Positions 1-5,060 of a stretch of DNA of 5,312 bases are shown piece by piece; within the stretch, counting starts at the first letter, position 1, and every line of letters begins with the position of its first letter. The notes under the pieces are model-generated. The model made no database searches. It was not told where the DNA came from and saw only the letters and a program-made list of their open reading frames with translations. Source of the DNA: an uncultured Coleofasciculus sp. (GTDB lineage Bacteria > Cyanobacteriota > Cyanobacteriia > Cyanobacteriales > Coleofasciculaceae); NCBI GenBank assembly GCA_902805485.1, contig CADCTM010000044.1, forward strand, positions 1 to 5,312. The letters are read 5' to 3'. The position numbers and the translations under genes are program-made.

Positions 1-23
1 GTTGTTTTTTCTGTACTTAAATC

Positions 24-29
24 AAGGAA
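24..29 (+). promoter_or_regulatory. Shine-Dalgarno for subunit c
   Basis: AAGGAA lies 7 bases before the ATG at 37. It is one of the clearer ribosome binding sites in the operon, which fits the need for many c copies per complex. That link to copy number is inference. Confidence 0.7.
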
Positions 30-36
30 AATTATC

Positions 37-282
37 ATGGATCCATTAGTTGCTTCTGCTTCTGTTATTGCTGCTGCTCTGGCAATCGGTTTAGCTGCCA
101 TTGGCCCTGGTATTGGTCAAGGTAATGCGTCAGGTTCAGCTGTTGAAGGGATTGCCCGTCAACCAGAAGCAGAAGGGAAAATTCGTGGCACCCTACTGTT
201 AACTCTAGCGTTCATGGAATCCCTGACTATTTACGGTCTGGTAATTGCCCTTGTTCTGCTATTTGCCAACCCCTTCGCTTAA
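37..282 (+). CDS. atpE: ATP synthase Fo subunit c (atpE; often called atpH in cyanobacteria)
   Basis: This is the proton-carrying subunit of the membrane rotor ring. It is an 81-residue hairpin of two membrane helices, the usual length for cyanobacteria. Helix 1 (about residues 5-27) carries a glycine ladder GxGxGxGxA at 23-31. The polar loop has R41-Q42-P43. Helix 2 (about 52-76) carries the essential proton-binding carboxylate E61 in the stretch AFMES. Q28, F59 and Y66 are also present; from memory, these positions line the proton site in the Arthrospira c15 ring. The start is supported by a Shine-Dalgarno AAGGAA at 24-29, 7 bases from the ATG. The residues after the glycine ladder (N30, S32, S34) differ slightly from the usual NAAGQ. 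A long stem-loop follows the stop codon. Identity is certain; only gene naming varies between schemes. Confidence 0.98.
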   Translation: MDPLVASASVIAAALAIGLAAIGPGIGQGNASGSAVEGIARQPEAEGKIRGTLLLTLAFMESLTIYGLVIALVLLFANPFA

Positions 283-296
283 TAATTAACTATCAA

Positions 297-334
297 GAGC
301 GCTCAGGACTCATTTAACTGAGTTCTGAGTGTTC
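297..334 (+). other. RNA stem-loop after the c gene
   Basis: Arms 297-312 and 319-334 pair over all 16 positions (13 Watson-Crick, 3 G-U at 299/332, 301/330 and 307/324), closing a 6-base loop TTTAAC. It starts 14 bases after the c stop codon. No T-run follows (GTTC is followed by AAGAAG), so it does not look like an intrinsic terminator. A 3' stabiliser, processing site or partial attenuator between c and b' is more likely, because c is needed in far more copies than b'. The pairing is read directly from the sequence; the role is inference. Confidence 0.75.
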
Positions 335-380
335 AAGAAGTAAAGCACACAGCAACCGCGTTCAATCAAGCTGATTAGCT

Positions 381-404
381 GACCCAACTGATAGCGAATG
401 GGTC
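381..404 (+). promoter_or_regulatory. small hairpin against the b' start
   Basis: GACCCA (381-386) and TGGGTC (399-404) are perfect complements around a 12-base loop. The 3' arm overlaps the upstream in-frame ATG at 398 and ends 8 bases before the preferred ATG at 413. Folding would hide the ATG at 398 and occupy most of the initiation region of the b' gene. Six pairs could arise by chance, so a regulatory role is only a suggestion. Confidence 0.35.
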
Positions 405-412
405 TTAAAATT

Positions 413-907
413 ATGACACACTGGACAATTTTACTCGCTGTCGAAACCGCCGAAACCGCTGCCAAAGAAGGGGGATTGTTTGATTTTGATGCCACCCTGC
501 CTTTGATGGCATTGCAATTTTTACTATTAGTGGTGGTATTGAATGCGGTATTCTACAAGCCATTGACCAAAGCAATTGACGACCGGGATGAATACATCCG
601 TAAAAACCAATTGGAGGCTCGCGAACGTATAACAAAAGCGGAGAAGCTGACAAAGCAATATGAGCAGGAGCTAGGAGAAACTCGCCGGAAGGCGCAAGGG
701 ACAATCGCTGCCGCACAAGCAGATGCTCAAAAAATTGCTGCCCAGAAGATGGCTTCAGCACAAGCAGAAGCTCAGACGCAGCGAGAGCAAGCCCAGCAGG
801 AGATAGATCAGCAAAAAGCAGAAGCGTTTGCGTCCCTTGAGCAACAAGTGGATGCCCTGAGTCGCCAGATTTTGGATAAACTTTTAGGATCACTGATTAA
901 ATCTTAA
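413..907 (+). CDS. atpG: ATP synthase Fo subunit b' (atpG in cyanobacterial naming, atpF2 elsewhere)
   Basis: This is the second b-type subunit of the peripheral stalk, which pairs with b to hold the alpha/beta head still against the rotating ring. From ATG 413 it is 164 residues. A short N-terminal segment beginning MTHW is followed by the FDFDATLPLMALQF signature (about 23-36), one membrane helix (about 29-48), the FYKPL junction, and a long charged coiled coil rich in A, E, Q and K (about 55-155). It ends in the SRQILDKLLG motif. I chose 413 because MTHW-type N-termini are familiar in filamentous cyanobacterial b' proteins. An in-frame ATG at 398 would add MGLKI but has no ribosome site and sits in a hairpin stem. 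Neither start has a strong Shine-Dalgarno. Separate b' and b genes arose by duplication and mark photosynthetic lineages. Confidence 0.95.
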   Translation: MTHWTILLAVETAETAAKEGGLFDFDATLPLMALQFLLLVVVLNAVFYKPLTKAIDDRDEYIRKNQLEARERITKAEKLTKQYEQELGETRRKAQGTIAAAQADAQKIAAQKMASAQAEAQTQREQAQQEIDQQKAEAFASLEQQVDALSRQILDKLLGSLIKS

Positions 908-1222
908 TTCAGGTAAGCATTAGCTAAGGCTCCTTCAAAATTTGTTCAAGATTGGGATAAATCCCTGTTGTGGTGGAAGAGTGACAATTTAGGTCAGCAA
1001 GACAAGTGATTTTTTCACTGTGGAAGCCGATAGACGGCGAACAGATGAATTTAGCCTTGAAAGCTCATTACCTGAAAAAATTGCTCTATCGCGATCGTAT
1101 ACCTAGCCTTGAGCGTTATTGAAGGTAAATCGCATCACCACAACGTTTTTACGGCATCCTATTTTTTACAGCGTTACACCTGTCAAACTATCAGCAATTT
1201 TCTCAATCTTCGCAGTTGTTAT
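908..1222 (+). other. long b'-b spacer, no convincing gene
   Basis: This 315-bp gap is much longer than the other spacers of the operon. I see no credible protein gene in it. Structures seen: TTAGCTAA palindrome (920-927); GGGAT/ATCCC close repeat (954-965); AGTGA/TCACT around a T-only loop (1005-1019); GCCG/CGGC (1026-1038); a 9-bp direct repeat TAGCCTTGA (1052-1060, 1104-1112); a near-HIP1 site GCGATCGT (1091-1098); and a 13-base inverted repeat with one mismatch (1073-1085 with 1193-1205) enclosing 107 bases. The last arm ends 17 bases before the b start. A weak promoter-like pair, TTTACA (1165-1170) and TATCAG (1189-1194) with 18-bp spacing, could drive b onward. None of these is strong on its own. 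Confidence 0.6.
1165..1194 (+). promoter_or_regulatory. possible weak promoter ahead of b
   Basis: TTTACA (1165-1170) matches the -35 consensus at 5 of 6 positions, and TATCAG (1189-1194) matches the -10 at 4 of 6, with an 18-bp spacer. Transcription would start near 1200, about 20 bases before the b ATG. AT-rich sequence produces such matches easily, so this is a weak candidate. Confidence 0.2.
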
Positions 1223-1786
1223 ATGGCTATTATGAGTACTTTCTCATTCCTGGCTACCGCAGCGGCAGAGGTAGCAGCGGAAGGCAGTTCAGAAGGTGGT
1301 TTTGGTCTACACTTTGACCTTTTAGAGACCAACCTGATTAACCTCTCGATTCTGATCGGAGTAGTATTTTACTTTGGGCGGAAATTTTTAGGTAATACCC
1401 TATCAGAAAGACGCTCAAACATTGAAGAAGCGATTCAAGATGCTCAAAAGCGGCAGAAAGAAGCGGCATCTGCATTAGCAGATGCCCAGCAGAAGTTAGC
1501 GCAAGCTCAAGCAGAAGCAGAGCGAATTCGCGCAACGGCCGAAGAAAACGCTCAAGTCGCAAGAACAGCAGTTCTCGAAGCCGCCGCTAAAGATGTCGAA
1601 CGGATGAAAGAAACAGCCGTTCAAGATTTGAATTCTGAGCGAGAACGAGCAATTAGAGAGTTGCGTCAGCGAGTTGCGGCAATGGCAATGGAGCGAGTTG
1701 AATCTCAACTGAGAGGTCACTTGGATGACTCCGCTCAACAACAATTAATCGATCGCAGCATTGCGCTACTGGGAGGTGGCTCGTGA
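1223..1786 (+). CDS. atpF: ATP synthase Fo subunit b (atpF)
   Basis: This is the first b-type subunit of the peripheral stalk and partners b' and delta. From ATG 1223 it is 187 residues, matching what I recall for filamentous cyanobacterial b subunits. An alanine-rich N-terminus (MAIMSTFSFLA) leads to GGFGLHFDLLETNLINL (about 25-41), one membrane helix (about 36-54), the FGRKFLGNTLSERR junction, and a long charged coiled coil (about 60-165). The C-terminal segment DDSAQQQLIDRSIALLGGG is typical of b. The reading frame stays open upstream to a TTG at 1109, but those 38 extra residues look like translated spacer. ATG 1232 is an alternative start three codons in. No clear Shine-Dalgarno precedes either ATG. 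The last codons (GGGAGGTGG) double as the ribosome site for delta, and the stop overlaps the delta start. Confidence 0.95.
   Translation: MAIMSTFSFLATAAAEVAAEGSSEGGFGLHFDLLETNLINLSILIGVVFYFGRKFLGNTLSERRSNIEEAIQDAQKRQKEAASALADAQQKLAQAQAEAERIRATAEENAQVARTAVLEAAAKDVERMKETAVQDLNSERERAIRELRQRVAAMAMERVESQLRGHLDDSAQQQLIDRSIALLGGGS
1772..1786 (+). promoter_or_regulatory. embedded Shine-Dalgarno and GTGA overlap for delta
   Basis: GGAGG at 1772-1776, inside the glycine codons ending b, lies 6 bases before the delta GTG at 1783. The GTG overlaps the b stop TGA in the four bases GTGA (1783-1786). This settles the delta start and indicates translational coupling between two peripheral-stalk subunits that are each needed once per complex. 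Confidence 0.85.
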
Positions 1787-2340
1787 AAGGTAGCTTATTA
1801 AATGCTGAGGTACTAGAACCTTACGCAGAAGCGCTAATGTCTTTAGCTCAATCAACTGACAAAACAGAGCGTTTGGGTGAAGATGTTGCCGCGTTACTAA
1901 ATCTTCTCAAAGAATCACCAGAACTTCAGCAATTTCTAACCAGTCCCTTAGTGAAAGCTGAAGACAAAAAAGCCGTGCTAGAACGAATTGGGGGAGAGCA
2001 ATTTGACCCCTACACGAAGAATTTTTTGAAAATTCTCGTAGAGCGTCGGCGCATTGCTTTCTTAGAAGGAATTTGCCAGCACTACCAATTGCTCCTGCGA
2101 AAGTTTAAACAAACAGTTCTGGCTCAAGTCACCTCAGCCGTAGAACTAAATGAGGCTCAACAGCAATCAGTGCGGGAAAAAGTCCAAGCAATGACCAACG
2201 CCCACCAGGTGGAATTAGATACAAAAATTGACCCAGATTTAATCGGTGGTGTCATCATCAAAGTAGGGTCACAGGTCGTCGATGCCAGTCTGCGCGGGCA
2301 ACTCCGTCGCATTGGTTTACGCTTGAGCAGTGCGACCTAG
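1783..2340 (+). CDS. atpH: ATP synthase F1 subunit delta (atpH; atpD in cyanobacterial naming)
   Basis: Delta is the OSCP-type cap that fastens the b/b' stalk to the top of the alpha/beta head. It is 185 residues, the normal length, with a GTG start set by the embedded GGAGG and by overlap with b. The N-terminal six-helix domain spans about residues 8-110 (EPYAEALMSLA; SPELQQFLTSPLV at 45-57; LVERRRIAFL at 85-94). The C-terminal region has the delta/OSCP family signature around 145-163 (LDTKIDPDLIGGVIIKVGS), followed by DASLRGQLRRI. These features leave little doubt about identity. The protein is soluble with no membrane segment. Note the naming trap: cyanobacterial literature uses atpD for delta, while in E. 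coli atpD is beta. Confidence 0.96.
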   Translation: MKGSLLNAEVLEPYAEALMSLAQSTDKTERLGEDVAALLNLLKESPELQQFLTSPLVKAEDKKAVLERIGGEQFDPYTKNFLKILVERRRIAFLEGICQHYQLLLRKFKQTVLAQVTSAVELNEAQQQSVREKVQAMTNAHQVELDTKIDPDLIGGVIIKVGSQVVDASLRGQLRRIGLRLSSAT

Positions 2341-2343
2341 AAG

Positions 2344-2386
2344 CTAAGAGAAGTGAGGAAGTGGAGTGAGGAAAATTGCCTCTTAG
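2344..2386 (+). other. inverted repeat with purine-rich loop between delta and alpha
   Basis: CTAAGAG (2344-2350) is perfectly complementary to CTCTTAG (2380-2386). The 29-base loop is purine-rich and holds an 8-bp direct repeat GTGAGGAA at 2353-2360 and 2366-2373. The stem begins 3 bases after the delta stop. The loop's GAGGA resembles a Shine-Dalgarno but lies about 55 bases from the alpha ATG, too far to serve it unless RNA folding brings it closer. Function unknown. Confidence 0.45.
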
Positions 2387-2403
2387 TAATCTCCAGCAAA
2401 CAC

Positions 2404-2428
2404 CTAACAACTAACAACTAACAACTAA
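2404..2428 (+). repeat. (CTAACAA)n heptamer tandem repeat before alpha
   Basis: There are three exact CTAACAA units (2404-2410, 2411-2417, 2418-2424) plus a partial CTAA (2425-2428), ending 2 bases before the alpha ATG. This resembles the short tandemly repeated repetitive (STRR) heptamers known from filamentous cyanobacteria. It takes the place where a Shine-Dalgarno would be expected, leaving a C/A-rich leader with little tendency to fold. Confidence 0.9.
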
Positions 2429-2430
2429 TC

Positions 2431-3948
2431 ATGATCAGCATTAGACCCGACGAAATTAGCAACATTATTCGGCAGCAAATCGAACAATACGACCAAGAAG
2501 TCAAAGTTTCTAACGTCGGTACCGTTTTGCAAGTCGGTGACGGAATTGCCCGCGTTTATGGACTGGAAAAGTGCATGGCGGGGGAATTGGTCGAATTTGA
2601 AGATGGCGAAGTTGGCATTGCCCTGAACTTAGAAGAAGACAATGTGGGCGTGGTGCTGATGGGTGATGGTCGCGGTGTCCAAGAAGGAAGCGCCGTTACA
2701 GCGACCGGGAAAATTGCCCAGGTTCCCGTGGGAGAAGCGATGCTCGGTCGCGTAGTGGACGCATTGGCTCTTCCCATCGATGGCAAGGGAGACATCCAGA
2801 CAAGTGAATTTCGCCTGATTGAATCAATGGCGCCTGGAATCATCTCACGGCGTTCAGTCTATGAACCGATGCAAACCGGAATTACTGCAATTGACGCAAT
2901 GATTCCCATCGGTCGCGGTCAGCGCGAGTTAATTATTGGCGACAGACAAACAGGCAAAACTTCAATTGCTGTAGACACCATCCTCAACCAGAAAGAAGAA
3001 GATGTAATTTGTGTCTACGTCGCCATCGGTCAGAAAGCCTCTACTGTCGCCCAAGTCGTAAACGTGCTTCAGGAAAAAGGCGCATTAGATTACACAATTG
3101 TTGTTGCTGCCAACGCGAACGACCCCGCAACCCTTCAGTACCTCGCGCCTTACACTGGTGCAACTTTGGCTGAGTACTTTATGTACAAAGGGAAAGCGAC
3201 TCTGATCATTTATGATGACCTTTCCAAGCAAGCGCAAGCCTATCGCCAGATGTCGCTGCTACTGCGCCGTCCACCCGGTCGGGAAGCTTATCCGGGAGAC
3301 GTGTTTTACCTCCACTCCCGCTTGTTAGAACGGGCGGCGAAGCTGAGTAATGAACTCGGTGAAGGTAGTATGACCGCACTACCAATTATTGAAACCCAAG
3401 CTGGTGACGTTTCAGCCTACATTCCGACCAACGTGATTTCAATTACGGACGGTCAAATCTTCTTAACTTCCGACTTGTTCAACTCTGGCTTGCGTCCTGC
3501 TGTTAACCCTGGTATTTCCGTGTCACGGGTGGGTTCGGCAGCTCAAACCAAGGCAATGAAGAAGGTTGCTGGTAAATTGAAGTTGGAATTGGCGCAGTTT
3601 GACGACTTGCAAGCGTTTGCTCAGTTTGCCTCGGATTTGGATAAAGCTACTCAAGACCAACTGGCACGAGGTCAGCGTTTACGGGAACTTCTGAAACAGC
3701 CTCAATACTCACCGCTTTCGGTTGCTGAACAAGTGGCAATTGTCTATGCGGGCTTGAATGGGTATTTGGATGACATTGAGGTTGAGAAAATCGTTAGCTT
3801 TGCTAAAGGCTTACGTGAGTACTTGAAAACCAGCAAGCCTCAATACATTGAAATTCTTCGGAACTCGAAACAACTCAATGATGAGGCAGAAGGCATTCTC
3901 AAGGAAGCGATCGCAGAATACAAGCAGACCTTTCTCGTATCGGTGTAA
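2431..3948 (+). CDS. atpA: ATP synthase F1 subunit alpha (atpA)
   Basis: Alpha is the non-catalytic nucleotide-binding subunit of the alpha3beta3 head. It is 505 residues, as I recall for other cyanobacterial alphas. The N-terminal beta-barrel (about 25-95) has VGDGIARVYGLEKCMAGELV. The Walker A P-loop GDRQTGKT is at 170-177 (K176, T177). The Walker B region LIIYDDLSK is at 258-266 (D262, D263). The family signature PAVNPGISVS is at 356-365, followed by R366, the arginine that reaches into the neighbouring beta catalytic site. The helical C-terminal domain runs from about 380 to 505. ATG 2431 gives the standard MISIRPDEIS opening. No Shine-Dalgarno is present; the CTAACAA repeat abuts the start. 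The stop is doubled (TAATAA, 3946-3951). The partner beta gene is not in this window. Confidence 0.98.
   Translation: MISIRPDEISNIIRQQIEQYDQEVKVSNVGTVLQVGDGIARVYGLEKCMAGELVEFEDGEVGIALNLEEDNVGVVLMGDGRGVQEGSAVTATGKIAQVPVGEAMLGRVVDALALPIDGKGDIQTSEFRLIESMAPGIISRRSVYEPMQTGITAIDAMIPIGRGQRELIIGDRQTGKTSIAVDTILNQKEEDVICVYVAIGQKASTVAQVVNVLQEKGALDYTIVVAANANDPATLQYLAPYTGATLAEYFMYKGKATLIIYDDLSKQAQAYRQMSLLLRRPPGREAYPGDVFYLHSRLLERAAKLSNELGEGSMTALPIIETQAGDVSAYIPTNVISITDGQIFLTSDLFNSGLRPAVNPGISVSRVGSAAQTKAMKKVAGKLKLELAQFDDLQAFAQFASDLDKATQDQLARGQRLRELLKQPQYSPLSVAEQVAIVYAGLNGYLDDIEVEKIVSFAKGLREYLKTSKPQYIEILRNSKQLNDEAEGILKEAIAEYKQTFLVSV
3907..3914. repeat. HIP1 octamer in alpha
   Basis: Exact GCGATCGC palindrome near the 3' end of the alpha gene, encoding part of EAIAE. 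HIP1 is the over-represented octamer of many cyanobacterial genomes. Confidence 0.9.
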
Positions 3949-3954
3949 TAAATG

Positions 3955-4014
3955 ATTAGTCATTGGTCATTAATCATTGGCTGGCAAACTCATGATTAAT
4001 GACTGATGATTAAT
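3955..4014 (+). repeat. 23-bp hairpin built from heptamer units between alpha and gamma
   Basis: Arms 3955-3977 and 3992-4014 pair at all 23 positions (20 Watson-Crick; G-U at 3959/4010, 3964/4005 and 3965/4004) around a 14-base loop. Each arm reads as degenerate 7-base units: ATTAGTC, ATTGGTC, ATTAATC, ATTGGCT on the left, and GATTAAT, GACTGAT, GATTAAT on the right. This looks like an STRR-type intergenic repeat with an inverted partner. No T-run follows, so it is not an obvious terminator. It may stabilise or mark a processing site in the mRNA. It ends 11 bases before the gamma ribosome site. Confidence 0.8.
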
Positions 4015-4025
4015 AACTATTAAAA

Positions 4026-4030
4026 AAGGA
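4026..4030 (+). promoter_or_regulatory. Shine-Dalgarno for gamma
   Basis: AAGGA lies 6 bases before the ATG at 4037, within a run of A residues, and supports that start. Confidence 0.7.
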
Positions 4031-4036
4031 AAAATT

Positions 4037-4984
4037 ATGCCTAATCTAAAATTCATTCGCGATCGCATTCTGTCGGTCAAAAATACCCGAAAAATCACAG
4101 AAGCAATGCGTCTCGTTGCTGCTGCTAAAGTGCGTCGTGCCCAGGAACAGGTTACTGCAACCCGCCCCTTTGCTGACCGTTTGGCACAAATTCTCTACGG
4201 TTTACAGAACCGTTTGCAGTTTGAAGACGTTGACCTTCCCCTGCTGAGGCAACGGGAAGTTAAAACTGTAGGGTTACTTGTAATTTCAGGCGATCGCGGT
4301 TTGTGTGGCGCCTACAACACCAACGTGATTCGCCGTGCCGAAAACCGCGCCAAGGAATTACAGAAGGAAGGCGTGAATTACAAATACGTCTTAGTCGGAC
4401 GTAAGGCGATTCAATACTTCCAGCGTCGTGAGCAGCCGACTAGCGCCACTTACACAGGTTTAGAGCAAATTCCGACAGCCGCAGAAGCATCAATGATTGC
4501 GGACGAATTACTCTCTCTATTCCTCGCCGAATCGGTAGATCGCGTTGAGCTAGTTTACACCAAGTTTGTGTCCTTGATTAGTTCTCGTCCCGTGATTCAA
4601 ACCTTGTTGCCCCTGACGCCGCAAGGATTAGAACCACAGGATGATGAAATTTTCCGGCTCACAACTCGTGGGGGTGATTTTGAGGTGACACGGGAAAAAG
4701 TCACAACTCCAACCCGTACCTTACCCCGCGACATGATCTTTGAACAAGATCCAGTGCAAATTCTTGACGCCCTCTTGCCCTTGTATTTGAATAACCAGTT
4801 GCTGCGGGCGCTGCAAGAATCTGCGGCGAGTGAACTTGCCGCTCGGATGACGGCGATGAACAACGCTAGCGAAAACGCTTCCGAGTTAGTGGGTAAACTT
4901 ACTCTGACTTACAACAAGGCACGACAGGCGGCAATCACCCAGGAAATCCTGGAAGTCGTCGGTGGTGCTGAGGCATTGACTTAA
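4037..4984 (+). CDS. atpC: ATP synthase F1 subunit gamma (atpC in cyanobacterial naming; atpG in E. coli)
   Basis: Gamma is the central rotating shaft linking the c-ring to the alpha/beta head. It is 315 residues, the cyanobacterial length and longer than in most bacteria. The N-terminal helix (1-55) contains the conserved IRDRILSVKNTRKITEAM. The central fold has SGDRGLCGAYN (84-94). The C-terminal helix (about 235-315) ends with the family signature ITQEILEVVGGAEA (300-313). The region around 197-230 corresponds to the insertion found in cyanobacterial and plastid gammas, which is linked to suppressing ATP hydrolysis. It lacks the paired cysteines of the plant redox switch: the only cysteine I see in the protein is C90. 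Thioredoxin control of the plant type is therefore not expected. A clear Shine-Dalgarno and normal N-terminus support ATG 4037. Confidence 0.97.
   Translation: MPNLKFIRDRILSVKNTRKITEAMRLVAAAKVRRAQEQVTATRPFADRLAQILYGLQNRLQFEDVDLPLLRQREVKTVGLLVISGDRGLCGAYNTNVIRRAENRAKELQKEGVNYKYVLVGRKAIQYFQRREQPTSATYTGLEQIPTAAEASMIADELLSLFLAESVDRVELVYTKFVSLISSRPVIQTLLPLTPQGLEPQDDEIFRLTTRGGDFEVTREKVTTPTRTLPRDMIFEQDPVQILDALLPLYLNNQLLRALQESAASELAARMTAMNNASENASELVGKLTLTYNKARQAAITQEILEVVGGAEALT
4059..4066. repeat. HIP1 octamer near the gamma start
   Basis: Exact GCGATCGC at codons 8-10 of gamma, within the conserved IRDRI. Confidence 0.9.
4290..4297. repeat. HIP1 octamer in gamma
   Basis: Exact GCGATCGC encoding part of the conserved SGDRG of gamma. 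Confidence 0.9.
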
Positions 4985-4991
4985 TTTCAGC

Positions 4992-5004
4992 CTTCAATTT
5001 GAAG
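4992..5004 (+). promoter_or_regulatory. 13-bp palindrome after gamma
   Basis: CTTCAA-T-TTGAAG is a perfect 6-bp inverted repeat about one central base. As RNA its loop is too short, so if it matters it would be as a DNA operator-type site. It sits just upstream of a TAAAAT hexamer (5008-5013) resembling a -10 element. No regulator can be named. Confidence 0.3.
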
Positions 5005-5006
5005 AG

Positions 5007-5042
5007 ATAAAATGCGTCTGGGGTGACTCAGGCGTATTTTAT
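5007..5042 (+). terminator. GUGA-capped hairpin at the end of the atp operon
   Basis: Arms 5007-5022 and 5027-5042 pair at all 16 positions (G-U at 5014/5035, 5017/5032 and 5021/5028), closed by the GNRA-type tetraloop GTGA (5023-5026). It begins 22 bases after the gamma stop, where a terminator would be expected. However, the U-rich stretch TATTTTAT lies within the 3' arm instead of after the stem, and AGGAAGAGG follows, so it is not a textbook intrinsic terminator. It may be a weak terminator, a 3' stabiliser, or a leader hairpin for the next gene, whose ribosome site begins only a few bases later. Confidence 0.6.
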
Positions 5043-5048
5043 TAGGAA

Positions 5049-5054
5049 GAGGAG
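5049..5054 (+). promoter_or_regulatory. Shine-Dalgarno for the NUDIX gene
   Basis: GAGGAG lies 6 bases before GTG 5061, inside a longer purine run AGGAAGAGGAG (5044-5054). It is the best evidence that GTG is the true start, since no nearby in-frame ATG is available. Confidence 0.75.
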
Positions 5055-5060
5055 AAACGG

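Noticed and set aside
411..893. 160-residue antisense open frame opposite b'
   Set aside because: It is the reverse reading of an A/Q/E-rich coiled-coil gene, which tends to stay open. The sense strand encodes a clear b' protein, and no ribosome site or family resemblance is seen on the antisense.
1005..1019. AGTGA-TTTTT-TCACT as an intrinsic terminator after b'
   Set aside because: The stem has only 5 pairs and the T-run is the loop, not a tail after the stem; it also lies about 100 bases past the b' stop.
1006..1122. Small open frame in the b'-b spacer (GTG 1006 or ATG 1045 to TGA 1120-1122, 38 or 25 residues)
   Set aside because: No Shine-Dalgarno, no recognisable motif, and a length expected by chance in a 315-bp spacer.
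1109..1222. N-terminal extension of subunit b from a TTG start (38 extra residues)
   Set aside because: The extra residues do not resemble any b subunit, there is no ribosome site, and the protein from ATG 1223 already has the normal 187-residue length and N-terminus.
2404..2428. CRISPR array
   Set aside because: The units are 7-base direct tandem repeats with no spacers.
2556..2843. Antisense open frame opposite the alpha N-terminal region
   Set aside because: Low-complexity S/P/T-rich translation with no motif; it is a shadow of the conserved alpha gene.
3955..4014. Remnant of an insertion sequence or MITE
   Set aside because: The arms are inverted, but I see no clear flanking target duplication, and the 7-base internal periodicity fits a tandem-repeat origin better.
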